A DNA stretch of 64,000 nt from contig CM055110.1 in the NCBI GenBank assembly GCA_029204225.1, positions 46,090,267-46,154,266 of the forward strand, read 5' to 3'. The notes beneath the pieces were generated by a model that did not search any database, was not told the DNA's origin, and saw nothing but the letters and a program-made list of their open reading frames with translations. Below, one piece after another: positions 10,688 to 24,220 of this stretch (within the stretch, counting starts at the first letter, position 1; each line of letters begins with the position of its first letter). A program made the position numbers and the translations under genes. This DNA is from Diphasiastrum complanatum (taxonomy: Eukaryota > Streptophyta > Lycopodiopsida > Lycopodiales > Lycopodiaceae).

Positions 10688-13600
10688 GTGATCCGAACTA
10701 TGGAGCCCTTTTCATCTGCAGCACTCGTCCTCCTCCACCTTCATTCTTGAGCTTTGAAAGTGAATAGTTAGTTGTATATGTTGTGCATTTTGAGTTGGAG
10801 AAATCTGGGCTGAAAACGACCTTGCAAAGAAGGCAAACTTGCTCTTGTGGGAAGAACAGTATGTGAAGTCTAGAACCAGGCAGCTGCTCTATAATTGCAT
10901 GTAAACTGTTATATGCTATCTTTATACCAAATACATTAACATCGCTTATTTTTTGAGGAAATTAGATGTGACGGCAAGTTAAAACTCATGGCTATAAGAT
11001 GCCTAAAGTGATCCTTTCTGGGGCAGGAGCAACAGCACAGAAAGTAGAATTGAAGCTGATGGATGGCCCATAGCTCAAGCAAGGATTTAGTCCCACTTAC
11101 AAGCCGGCTTAGTGCCAACTTGTGCCAGTTAACTAACTGGCATTTTTGCTACCGCACCTACAGTTATCTGCCACAGTTAAGTTTGCTGCCCCAATTACAA
11201 GTTATCTATTCAAAAGTTAGTGACTGAGGAGCATCTATGGAGGAGAAGAGAGGTGCAGCACAAGGAGGCAAAGATGGCACTGTGGTACTTGGAGGAGAAG
11301 AGAGAAAGGCAACTGGTAGACTCTGGCAGTTGCATTCAACACTAACTGAAGCACACGTTAGCTTAAGGAAGGTGCTTCACAACAACTAAGCAACATCACA
11401 AAATGACCTAGTTGAAGTTAGTGCTAAGTGAGTAGTTAGCTAACTTGTGTGAGCTGAATGTAAGTGGGGCAGCACACTTCTCTGTTAACTTCAATTAGCA
11501 CTAACTGAAAATTAGTAACTTGTAGGCGGGGTAGGACCCTTAAATACATGTAGCCATTGATTTGAAGGCCCAATGAGTAGCTGTGTTTATGTGAAGAGGA
11601 TGGATGACTCTTCTTTGAAGGTGGGTTGCAGCCAAAATTACAATTTCTTGAGAAAGAAGCTGATAAAAGGTAGGAAGCTAATCAGGAAAACATAAGCCGT
11701 TTCGGTTTTATTTGGGCTTCGCTAACTTTGAGCTTCAGTCTCCAACTAGAAAGATTAACTTATGGGGAGTTTCAAACACATATTCTAAATGTCAAGGTTT
11801 GAAATCAGTTTATGAAAGCTTTAGGCTTTTTGGATGCATTTATGAGCTAGTAGTTCATTAATATCTGTGCAATATGACTACATACCCGGAGATTCAAAAT
11901 GATCTTACCATTAGCAACAATTTCAATCCAAAAGTGATATTACCTAGGTGCATCAAGGTTTACATCCTCCACTGAATTCTTGCCATATTTAGCTTTTTAT
12001 AATATTCTTTTGTGATCACAAACCGAAAGTTTTAAGTTGATGATGCGTTTTGTTACGGAAGATGTACAGAAGGATTCAAATTTGTTAAGTAGTGGGGTAA
12101 TTGTCGGTTACATGGTTGTAGGCAATATACCGGGCCATAGTTAGTTATTTGGGCCCTTCTTGTGGTGGCAAGCATGGTGCGATAACAACAGCAGAAGGTA
12201 CGTGCAAATGAAATAGAGAGGGCAAAATAAGGCAGCAAGTAAGACAGAGACAGATAGCAAACAAAGGAAAAGACACCCAACACCCAAGACCCAAGTGCCT
12301 GCGTTACAGCACAGGTGTCTTTTCTCTTAATTCAAAAAATTGTTTTTTTAAGAAAAAGCTTGCCCATATCTATGTCTTTTTGTTTCATAAGTTTTGACAG
12401 TTTCCCCAGCATATATATGAAAAAAAACCTATACCCTTTTGTGTCTCTGTGCATGCGCGGTTGTGGAGGGCCCACAAAAAATTGCAGCATGCTCGAAACT
12501 GAAAAAACAGCAAAATTTGAGGTCCACAAAATTTGTAAATTTTCTAGTGGGCATTCTGCTGTCCTTGCTTGTGCCACGTGGTGGTGGGTCCAAATGGATG
12601 GGCAGTGCCCCTTTGGGGGGGGGCTGCCTTGCAACCTTTTCGGCCCCAGTGCAGCCACAGCCGCACATAATAAAATATTTTTACAATGCCCAAGTGCACA
12701 CTAACGTAGATTTCACAAAGGGTGTTGATTGATTAAAATAGTAGGACGGTGAAGTCGAAATCCGCCAAGGAGTGTGTAACAACTCACTTGTTGAATCAAC
12801 TAGCCTAAAAAATGGATGGCCCTAAAGTGCGGCGCCTATAGTCGGCCATCACCACCATTGGAACGTGTTGGTGGGACGGTCATCTTTTATATACCGTGAT
12901 GGTATGAGGGCCATCACACCCCTACGACAATTGTGCTCAAGCCAACAAGCCTTTGACGAGTTTAATATCTGAAAAGGAGTTAGGCAAGGCTGCCATGTGG
13001 GTCCCAATCTCTTTGCACTCTCCACCCAGCCCCTAATTGAAAGAATGAGAGAGGACACTAGAAAACATAAAGTTAGGGATCTCTCTCCCATTAAAGGTAG
13101 CAACCTCACCATCTCTATGTTTGTTGATGACGTTGGTCTAATCACTCGGGCTAGAAGAGAGGTGGAAGTGGCGATAGATATTGTCCAAAGGTTCTGTCGT
13201 GCCTTGGGTGGCAAGCTTAGTGAGGAGAAATTTGAAGTTATTTTTACCAGCGAGCTCAAAATCTTGCCTTTCTTCATGAAAAGGGTTGGAGGATTGTTCA
13301 TTGAAAGATCTGTATATTAGATCAGATTCAGCCTTTTTAGAAACTGGCTTTGATGTTTTTGTTGATTCCTAGATTTGTTAAAATATTGAAGTTTAATGTA
13401 AGCATATCCACCTTCTAGGGCTTTCTAAGGACTACTTTGATATATTATAATAGATCAATAAGAAATGGACAATAAATCCAGTTCTAATAATAGAAGCGGT
13501 TTTTCTCAATGCTCTGTTCTGTGATGTGTGTGATCTGCAATATTGGAATGCATGCTAGCAGTAGACAAATTTCCGCTGTTGTTTTACTCAATATTACCTG

Positions 13601-16600
13601 TTGTTTACAAGTTTAATTTTTACAACAGATCGTCAGAAGCGATCTGGGGCTTGGAAGAGAATTAGACCGCAGTCAGTAGCAGTAGCTACTCCTGCCAAGT
13701 CGGCTCTATCCGGCCTTCATTGCGTTGCGTTTCGTTTTGTTTCATTTCGCTTCGATTCGTTTCGCTTCGAAGGTAGTGTTTTGAACTTCATTACGTGTTC
13801 TGGAATGCTTATGTTCTGGAGCAAGTGTTTTCAAATTTAGGGGGTCTTTGATTGCGTTCGGTTGTAAATAAGCTACATCATTAATTGTTTGATTAGCACA
13901 CAGTTCTTTCAAACACCATTGTTTTTCCTTTTAGTACTTGTGCTCTTTAACTAAACTTTTTCATAGAATACTACCAAAGTATTCCCTACACTCTGTAGTT
14001 AGGCATTCAGCATGCCATGCAATCAGAATTATCGCATTTGTAGCTCCCAATTTTCATAAACTTCCAAGCAACTTTTGATCTATAACCTCATGTTATGTTA
14101 ATCTTTTGCATTCTCGTGGCATCTTTTGTACGTCCCTGCTTGGCTTGTGTATTTATGTATTTCTACTTTTTCTGGCACATTTTCTTGGCTTTGGAAGCCC
14201 TTTCTCACCTTTCACCTTTCCATGGTTTTCAAATTCTCTGACCCCAACAATTTGGATACATTGAAATTGCTTGCTGTAAACGTGTGTCCCCTGAGTTATG
14301 GAATCTTGTTACATCTTACCTTTCGATTTCCCCTAGTACAAATTGTTAGTGTCCTTCTCAAGTTTATTGAGTGCGTAAAATAAAACTGCTTTCCAGTCAG
14401 TTGACTGGCCAATTATGCTCTTTGTCACCTGTCGATGGTGTTTAGATTTAACTCCTTACTGAGTGGATGTTGTGCGTCTCAGGATAAAACATTGAAACTG
14501 ATTAACATAATTGAGTTTTCACATAGCTTATCCAATTATTTTTTATAGCAGTGTCATTTGGCCTTTCATGGTGTCTTTTCAATGAAAGTTGCAACTTCTA
14601 GTAGACGTCGGTTTAGACATTTTTCTTTAAGTTTTCAGCTCTTTTGGGATTGTGGCATATTGCTATTCCATTCATTAAGATTGGAAACCCTTTTTGCAAG
14701 CTTTAGTGTACTTGATAGTAAATAGTCATGCATAAAATGTCTGCTTTATGTTAGCTCCCATAACGTACCAGGGTACATATATCAAAATGACCTCTTATGT
14801 TTACTTAATATTTAGTTTTATATTGATATCATGGCCTGTTATTTGTTTTGCAGCTGATATGTTTGTCAGATTTGGAGTTTGACTACATAAATCCTTATGA
14901 CACTTCAAGTCGCATCAATAACTGGATCATTCCAGAATATGCAATTCATGGAGGCCTTAGTGTCATTTACCTATTTTCTGGATATTGGCTTATGTTTTTA
15001 CTGAACCTTCCTCTGCTCGGCTACCATACCAAATTGTAAGCACTCAACCTACTATTGTTCAAGTGCAATTCGCAATAACTTAAATCAATGCATGTGACAC
15101 TTGAATTATAGAATCTGCACCATGAAGCATGTGAATATGTAGCTGTAATCACTACCATCAATTCTTAGACCATTGTGCTGCTTGCATTACCAACTTTGCT
15201 TCTCATGATGGTACAGCTCTTGTGCTATTATTTGTTTTTCATGCGGAAGTATTCAAAATATGCTCTTGATTATCTGCTCAGGTTTTGTTCAGTTTGCTCT
15301 TTCAAAAATCACCTCCATCCATTTCGTAGCTACGTTAAACCTCGAGAGATACATATAAATTGACTACAAGCACTTCCATGACTAATATATGTTTGAGAGT
15401 TCAAACATAAAATATTACCCGTCTTAGGTTAAACGAAGAGGTCTATGTTCCTTAGATACCCAGTGAAATCCCTATTGGTATGTTTCAGCTCAGAGTACTA
15501 GTAGCGGGGCATCATGTTCTTACATAGATGATTAGATTTTGAAACAAATCTTGCACATAGGGGATGTTGTTGTTTTTAGAGAGCCAAAGTTGGAGTTCAA
15601 ACATAAAATATTACCCGTCTTAGGTTAAACGAAGAGGTCTATGTTCCTTAGATACCCAGTGAAATTCCTATTGGTATGTTTCAGCTCAGAGTACTAGTAG
15701 CGGGGCATCATGTTCTTACATAGATGATTAGATTTTGAAACAAATCTTGCACATAGGGGATGTTGTTGTTTTTAGAGAGCCAAAGTTGGCTTTCTGGTGC
15801 AACCTTGAGGACTCCCTTGGCAATTTTTTGAATATTAATCCACCTCTGAATTTCCTCCCTGGACTGTTATGAAAGGGAGTACCACTGCCTTTCGACACTT
15901 GACACATCTTCTGCTAGTTTGAACCAACTTCAAATCGCAATCACACTGTGTTCTGGAACACACTCTGTTTTTGAAGAATGCTTGGATTAGAACTTTGTTT
16001 GGTTTATTGTGTCTTTTCCAGTGTTTTTCATTGGAACAGACATGGCCATTTCTCATTTCCCATATCCCATTTCTTTTTTCTTGTTTTTTGGGAGGAAACG
16101 ATTCTTGAATTACCAATTACACATTGTGTATGTTGCTCTTATTATAGAATGTTATTAGAATTCAGGGCAATAGACTACTCTTTTGCCCTTTGAGACGCAT
16201 AGTTTATGCACTATAATTTGGGTAAGTGGATCCATAGGATTTAGACCCTAAAGCACATCATGGTTGTGACCAGGATTGGGGCAGTTGCCACATATTTAGG
16301 ATACCTGCTGGTTCCCAGTATTGTCTTTATTCTTAAAGTTAAGAACTGCTGGTTCAGGGTATCAAGTTACATTTAAAATTCTATTTCTTAGTGATTCTCA
16401 ATAGAATTTAATAAACTTGGCAGTTCTCAATATGATGGTTACCCCTTATCAAGAACCGCTGGATCCAATATAAGGTTCCAGTTCTACATATAGGGCGTTT
16501 CTTGAAATTTGTCATACCTGCCAATTCTTATCTTTGGAACCAGCTATATGAAAAATCCAATACCTGAAGAACAATGGTTGCGAACTTCAAATTTTCCAAA

Positions 16601-19600
16601 AGGGCCATTTGATGCACATCTACTCGCTCACATACATGCTCAACTTTGCAAAGCCTACCACATTAAGTAGCCACGATTTCCATTACAACATTATTCTAGC
16701 CACTATCTCAAGCTATCAATGATCTTAGATAGACTCTTAGAGCAATCACTGTTCATCAGTTATTAACCTAATATGTTATCTACAGAGTCATGCTTTATTT
16801 TTATCTTGTAGTTTTAATTCAATTCAATTCTTTTATTACAGATCAAAGATGTACTACAATCCATAGTTGCCCATTCCGGAACGAGGCCAAAAAAAACAAA
16901 GGTTCTTTTTATATATAAATAAAATTCAAAATTCTGAATTAGTTTTTGTAGATTTGGGGTTCAATAGGGATGTCTTTAGGGATACATAAAGAACCACAAA
17001 ATTTTAACAATGAGCCACTAGTCTGTGAGGAGGGCAGATAAACTGGAAACTGGAAGGGATCTTCAGATTCTGATTTGCTATTTTTTGGACAGGTATATGT
17101 GCACAGACACACACACATGTAAATTGAGTTATATTATAGAATTCTAACGTTCCCAATTTGTATTTCTGATTTGCTATTTTTTTTCGACAGGTATATGATA
17201 AAACAACACAAGCTGGATGTTACTGAGATCTTCAGTGTACTTAACCATGAAAAGAAGTTGAGATTCATTAAGCTCGGATTCTACCTTGTGTTGCTGTTGG
17301 TTGTTGTCTTCAGGTAACATAAGAGTATTACCCTTTTTTTCAACTCTTGCGTCTGTGAGAGTGAGTCGCGTAAGTGTCTTGAGAGTACATGTAGGTTCAC
17401 AACGAATAGTTTTTTAACGTCTTGTAGTATATGAAACTCTTCAAATCACTTCCTTTTAACTTGTTCTTTGGCATGTATAGTGTAACAATCCGATGAACCC
17501 TACAACTAGTCACACAGTCAAGCACACACCAAGCAGGGGCCAAAAATCTTCTTTAAGCTTTTTGTGCAGGTTTTGTTTCCCAAAAAGAGTTTCAAAAGGG
17601 ACACATTCTTCTAAGAGAGCTCAGTCCCTTCAATATCAAAACCAACTACAAAATTTAGAATAAAAGAGCAAAATTATGGGGTCCTTGAGGTAAATCTAGT
17701 ACATGTATGTGCTTTGTGGGTGGTTGGCCCCTCTGTAAATGAGGTGTATGGACTCAATCGAGACTACATTAACTGAAATCCCATGACATCGTGCACTAGA
17801 ATAGTGTATGGACCAATGGATGCTTCAGATTGAGGACGGAATAGTTTGCGGTCATGGCCGGATTAACCGTGGGCAAGGGTGACCTTGCTCCACATCTTTG
17901 CCGTCTCGGTGCAACCCGAACGGCTGGACGGAGGTCGGGGGCCATTGTGCAATGGGTGGTCCGAAGTTAGCTTAGAGCTGAGTAGGAGCAGCTCATGGGG
18001 GACATATTTATCAGGGAACGTGTTCCCCCACCCTGGAAACGTGTTCCCCACGTTCCCACCTACTAGGCAGTGGGAACGTTCCCATAGCAATGGGAACACG
18101 TTCCCAAGGGTGGGAACTTGTTCCCAAGTAGCAAAAGCAAAATCTTCTAATAAAACTTGCTTTTTTTGAAGCTTCTCAGTTTTTTGTTGACTGTGTTACC
18201 CATAAAAGGATTCATATGCCAAACAAAAACCCATAAAAAGTATCAAGATACTTGTTTTTGAGAAATAAGACTGGTTTCATTTCTACACTTTATTGGTTTT
18301 CCTGAGCACTGTTTCAAACTTATATTTAATAACGTGGCATTCCCACGTTCCCAAGTTCTCGAAAACGTTCCTGTTCCCAGGGGTCACATTCCCATTTTGT
18401 TCCCATTCCCTGGCAACTATGATTGGGGGGGGGGGAGGGGACCCGTACCCCACGTTAATGCCTATGCACCTTTCGTGTACAACACTAGCCTTGTCACGTT
18501 GGAGGATACGTTCCCAACGTGGCGATAGAGCCAGAAGAAGAATCTATGGGTGCTCCATGATCAAAGTCCGAGCTACCTACCAGTGGTCGTCCTGGAGTGC
18601 CGTAAGAAGTATGGAGGGCTCATCAATCCAAAATCAGTCGTGAGCATGACATGCTTCAACAAGTTGTTAAGAGGTGTGGCAATTTTAGAATAATCATGTG
18701 CAAACTTACGGATGAATACTGTGAACAAAAACGATTTGAGTTCACGGACCGTTTGAGGAAGTGGCCATTTCACTACTGTCTTTACCTTCTCCTCGTCAAT
18801 CTTGATCCCAAAAGTGGTGATCTTATGACCAAGGTAAAGAAGTTCCTTCTTAAAGAATTTGCACTTTGATTCTTTAGCATAGAGCTTCTCTTGTCTTAAA
18901 ATTCGTAAGACAAGTCGGAGATGCCTTACGTGCTCTTCTAGTGTTCTACTATAGATCAATATATTATCTAGAAACACTACACGAACTTTCCCAAAAATGG
19001 ACAAAACAAGTTGTTCATCATTTGTTGGAAAGTTGCTAGAGCATTAGTCAAATCGGTCCTAAAACCATTTCACTAACAAATCACCGTCAACATCTTGTCC
19101 TAAAACCGGTCCTAGATACATCATTTGAATGTATCCTAATATGATGATATCCCATCTGAAGATCGATTTCCGTGAAGAATTTTGCTCCATTCATTCGATC
19201 TATGAGATCATCCGTCCATCCTAGGTAAGGAGTATTTATTTTTTACGGTAAGTTTGTTCAAACCTTTGTAATGCACACATAACTGAAAACCGCCATGTTT
19301 CTTATTCTTAAGAAGTATGGGCGCTCCCTGTCATGCCCACGACTGATCTCGGATTGTTTATCCCGCTAGAGGTCAGTGGGCCTACCTCGACGCGTAAGTT
19401 AATTATGATTATGAGGGGTTCGGGGCCCTCATGTGCATATTGTCATAATTAATGGTTGGAGGCCTAAATTCTTGATGGTGGATTATTATGGGTCTATCAG
19501 TGAGTCATAGGGGAACTTTATGATGTGGCCCAGATTGGCTGCATAGGTGTCCAGTGAGGTGTCACAGTGCACTACTAGTGGTGCATGGGCCTTGGAGGGT

Positions 19601-20993
19601 ATAAGTATACCCATTGAGCTCTCACTAGTGTATGCTTGATTGTGGTGCTAGTAGCTACATGTTGCTGGTATGACTCCTCTATCCCTTGTGAAAGATTGAT
19701 CCATAGCTTGGGGGCTAGATCCGTATGATCTAGGTTTGGTTGGGTTGGTTTGTCCAGCATCCCATTCCCTTGTGTTGCTTTGTTGCGGCTTGCTTGGCTA
19801 GTGTATCCTTGGGTAGGGCTTTATATTGGTATCAGAGCCAAGGCTGAGTGATTTTTCCGTCAAGAAGTGCTCAAGGTGAGGCCAAGAATATGGAGATGGA
19901 TCTTCGTGGTGGGATCCTGATTCTTGGACTTTGTGGAGTGAAAGTATTGTGCAAAAGCTTGGTGGGTGATTCACGTTCTCTTCTCAAATCACAGGTTTTC
20001 GAGAGGATATTGAGTGTATGGTAGATGCATTACCAAAAGTTGCAATCGGTTTGATAAAGTACATTTTGAATGATGATTTTGAGTGGATTTTGATTCACTT
20101 GTGATTGTAAGTTTTTGCTTTGTTATTTGCTTTTTTGACGTTAAGCCAAAATTTTAGCCTCTTGAAAGCTGAAAATTTGTGCTCTCAAAAAGCTGGATTT
20201 ATTGAGTACTTTATGGAAAAGCAATTGAAATTTTTTGCTATGGTAGAGTAAATGTTGGATTTTTTTTTTGGTAGGCTTCTTGCATGATTTAAACAGTTTC
20301 ACTTTCAATCTGTCAGCAGGTGTTGACGGTTTGAATTTGTTAGTGAAATGGTTCTTCAAAGGATAAGCCAAGGTAGTTTCCCGTTTTTTATTGCCAATAA
20401 ACAAGCTGTCTTTTTGGCATAAAACGGAAGCTTAATGGCTGAAACGTTACTTTAATTCTTTAGAGCTGCATACTGTTGTTTAACAGTACTGCTTGTGCAA
20501 ATATTGTTATGTTTGTGACTTAGAATCTGAGTGACTGTTGCCTTTTGGAAAAAAAATTCTTATGAGGCACATCTCATGATCCTTTATTCGCTGCTTTGTT
20601 CAAAACTGAATAAGAGAGAATCAAAACGAAAGCAGAAATCAACCTACTAAGACTTAGCTGCTGGAAAGGCTATTAGCGAAAATTCAGATTCTATTTTGTG
20701 GGATTACTCTACATAATCCATGAAAGACACCAGTGTGTGCTGTAAACTACGTAAAAGCAAAGTTAACAATCGATTGAAGTAGGGCTTGCTGCTAGCTGGC
20801 CGAAATACCCTGCTACAGCCGATATCCCTCATCTTTCACTGAGTTGCCTTTTTGAGGGCCTGAATGGTAGATAACTTGCAAAACAGCTGAATTCTTGCAC
20901 ATAGCGCTTGAAGCCTGCAAACCTACAGCCATTTTTTGAGCAGAAAATGGGCTAGGCGGCGGCGCCAGGCCTGCTTCTTCCTCTTTGATCCCC

Positions 20994-21036
<43 letters not shown>

Positions 21037-21174
21037 TTAGGTGCGAGGCATCCTCGCAGAGCTGGGTTACTAAAAACTGGATGATGTAATTGGAAGAATG
21101 GAACTTCTGCAGCCGATAAAAATTCCACTTATGAAAACACAACATTTGGACCTGAGCTACATGCTATCAGTATT

Positions 21175-21208
<34 letters not shown>

Positions 21209-24185
21209 CTTACTGCAGTTTGGAGAGGCACATGAGCTAGCCATTTATAATGGCTTACCTTGTTGGCCATATTCAAACAGTTATACATGCCATCCTCACA
21301 GTGGAAGACATAGTGTCGTTGACTATCTCATGGAGTCACCATCCTTTGTACCCATAGTCTCTGATTTCCACGTTTCCCCCACCACCCTTTCTGATCACTC
21401 ATTTCTCTCCTTCGATATCGGCCACCTTCCACCCATTCATTCGTCTACACCACCCATGCTTACCCGAGCACCCACGTACACATTCGACCCCATTCACATG
21501 CCACTGTACCGGCAGTCCTTGGCTTCACTTTTACACTCCTTTCCTCATGACAGTCCAGTCGACACCTAGGCTGCTTTTCTCACCACCTCTCTCCACACGG
21601 CTGCATCATTAACCCTCCCCACAAAACCCCATCCCACAAAACCTCGACGCACACCTCGACCATTGTACCCTCCATGGTACAATACCGAGTGTCGTTCTCT
21701 TCATCATTCAGTAGCCTGTTCACGCATCCATGCTCCACATCTACTCCGATCTTCCCGACGCTCTTACCATTGTGTTCTCCGCCGTAAGAAGCGCCCCTAT
21801 GATGATTCTGAAGAGAAACGTCTTATTGACCTCCTTTTCAGTTCTTCTTCGGGCGCTTTTTGGCGTGAGTTCATTCCTCGCTCTCCGCCACCCCTCCTGG
21901 AGGACCTCCGCATTTGGACTGATTATGCTACTAGCTTGTATACCATCCCCACTGTTGGAATATCAATCCACACTCTAGAGAGAACTATCAAACAGGGCGG
22001 ATAGCTCAGTGGTAGAGCATCCCATCCGGTATGAGGGAGGTCCTGGGTTCGAATCCTAGTCTGTCCATCCATATTATGATTTATGGATTTCTAACACCCA
22101 CTGACTCACCTATCATTATATCTCCATGACCATCTGAGTTCTCCTTCTTCACATCTGACATGGTACTTGTAGCCATTAAGAAGATGAAGTTCCACAAGGC
22201 CAGAGACATTGAAGATCTTGAGTCTGAACTCCTTTCCCATGCCTCTGACTTACTCGCTCCCACTATAGCCATCCTTCTTAATTTCGCAGTGGTTTCCGGT
22301 TTCCCATCATCCTGGTGCACTAACATTATCCACCCCATCCATAAGAATGGTGACCCCATGATTCTGAGTAACTACCGCAACATCATGATTGGGCATGTCC
22401 TAGCAAAACTATATGGTACTATACTTCAGTCTGTTGTAAGCTCAGAGGCGGAGACTAGGAGACTACATGCTATGGGTCAGGCAGGTTTTTGAGCCCATTA
22501 TTCTACTGCAGATCACATCTTCACATTACGGGCCTTGATTGAGGAGGCTAGGCACAGGAGAGAGAGGGTTTACTGTTGTTTTGTGAACTTCAGGAAAGCC
22601 TTTGATTCTGTTCCTCGCTCATTGCTCATCCAGAGACTTCGAGACCTCGGCTTTTCCACCGACATTGTTCTTGCTGTGATGGCACTTTATGAGCGTGTCC
22701 TAGGACGTTTCCGGCATAGCAGTGGCATATCCGATCACATTTGGAGCACTATTGGGGTGAAGCAGGGTTGCTCCCTCTCACCAGTCCTCTTTGGCTTGTA
22801 TATTGATGAGTTGGAGAGAGTCATTACATAGTGTGGTGGTGCTGGTTGCAGACTTGGGGACATCCTGATTGCTATCCTCCTTTATGCCGATGATGTGGTA
22901 TTGGTCTCACCGACTAGAGAGGGGCACTGGGCCAGCCTTTCACGATTACAGACCACTATGCTAGCTCGGTTGATTCGAGCAAAGCCTCTGTTCCACATGA
23001 GATTCTCCTGGCTGAGTTTGCAGTTCCACCTATACAGATCGAGGCAGCTCTTCAGCTCATTACCTATATACAGCGGATACAGGCGTTATTAGAGATAGAC
23101 AGGCGATACATACAGATTGCACTATCCTCCTCACAGCGTCTCCATGATCAGGGCTCCCGGTTATCATGGTTCTCTCAGGCATCTCACCTCCTACTTGAGT
23201 CATTTGGTATGTCCATCATAGAGCTTCCCTCAAGCACCCATCAGTATATCAGACGATTCCTCTATCGCGCATATCTAGAGCGGACTTGGCATAACCAGTT
23301 AGGGGTTAAGCCAGCTTTCTACTTGGCCCATTTTTTGGAGCTAGATGCATCAGGGACCCCGGTCATGCCACGCTACTTAGATTCGGGCCTATCACATTGC
23401 CTCAGATTCACGCTAGGACAGCTTAGGGTGTCTTCCCATCAGCTAGCTATTGAGACTGGGAGGTTCCATGGTATTCCTAGAGAGGAGCGGATCTGCCAGT
23501 TATGCTCTCTAGGCGAGGTAGAGTCTGAAGAGCACTTTATTTTTAGATGCCCTATATACTATGAGATCAGAGGGCGATATCATTGCCTGTTTCGAGACAT
23601 GCCTACCACTCTACGCTCTCTCATAGCCTATGAGGACCCACGATGTGTCGCTCTGATGGTACGCGAGATGTCCATACTACGGAGAGATTTGTACGGGACA
23701 CACCATCATTTTACCTCACAGCCATTGATTACTTTAGGCGGAGATCGCGTGTAGTGCATGAGGAGAGGATTATGACGACGACGAGGATGATAGCCGCCCA
23801 CATGCTCATAGAGATCAGAGACAATGTACTTCCCACCATCACGTTACTACCAGGATCACCAGACATCCTACGCAGAGACGTACTACTACACATGCTCATG
23901 CTCATAGACGACGCCGGCAGGCTCCAGTGCCTTCTCATGCTGTGGCTCACATTACATCTTTTCACAGCAGCAGCAGCACAGTCTTGACATCTTGACATGG
24001 ATACATGTGATTATTTTGCGCACACACACTCTCGCAGACATGTCTATTTTCGTTTGTACTAGATGTTTTTTTTATTATAGTTTTGGAGATGTTTTATACG
24101 TTCCCATGGTTACCACATACTTGACATGTACTTCATTAGTCTTACATGCCTTTTGGCATGGAAAAGACATTAATTAAGCTTTCTT

Positions 24186-24220
<35 letters not shown>

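Noticed and set aside
12332-12732. Several 80-130 codon frames on both strands
   Set aside because: Overlapping frames on both strands with no motif and a homopolymer G run; no splice context or family resemblance.
14848-15039. A stand-alone 63-residue membrane protein starting near 14848
   Set aside because: It is cornichon exon 2; the upstream ATG lies in intron sequence and the stop is made by reading through the donor gtaag.
15175-15363. A further cornichon coding exon in intron 2
   Set aside because: Hydrophobic frame without cornichon motifs; exons 2 and 3 join directly with matching phase and conserved protein order.
17879-18169. 96-codon frame over the GGGAACG repeats
   Set aside because: Its amino-acid repeats come from the palindromic DNA repeats; frames are open on both strands.
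20999-21208. CT tracts as promoter GAGA elements or a CRISPR-like array
   Set aside because: Simple dinucleotide microsatellites; no spacers, no unit larger than two bases and no adjacent gene start.
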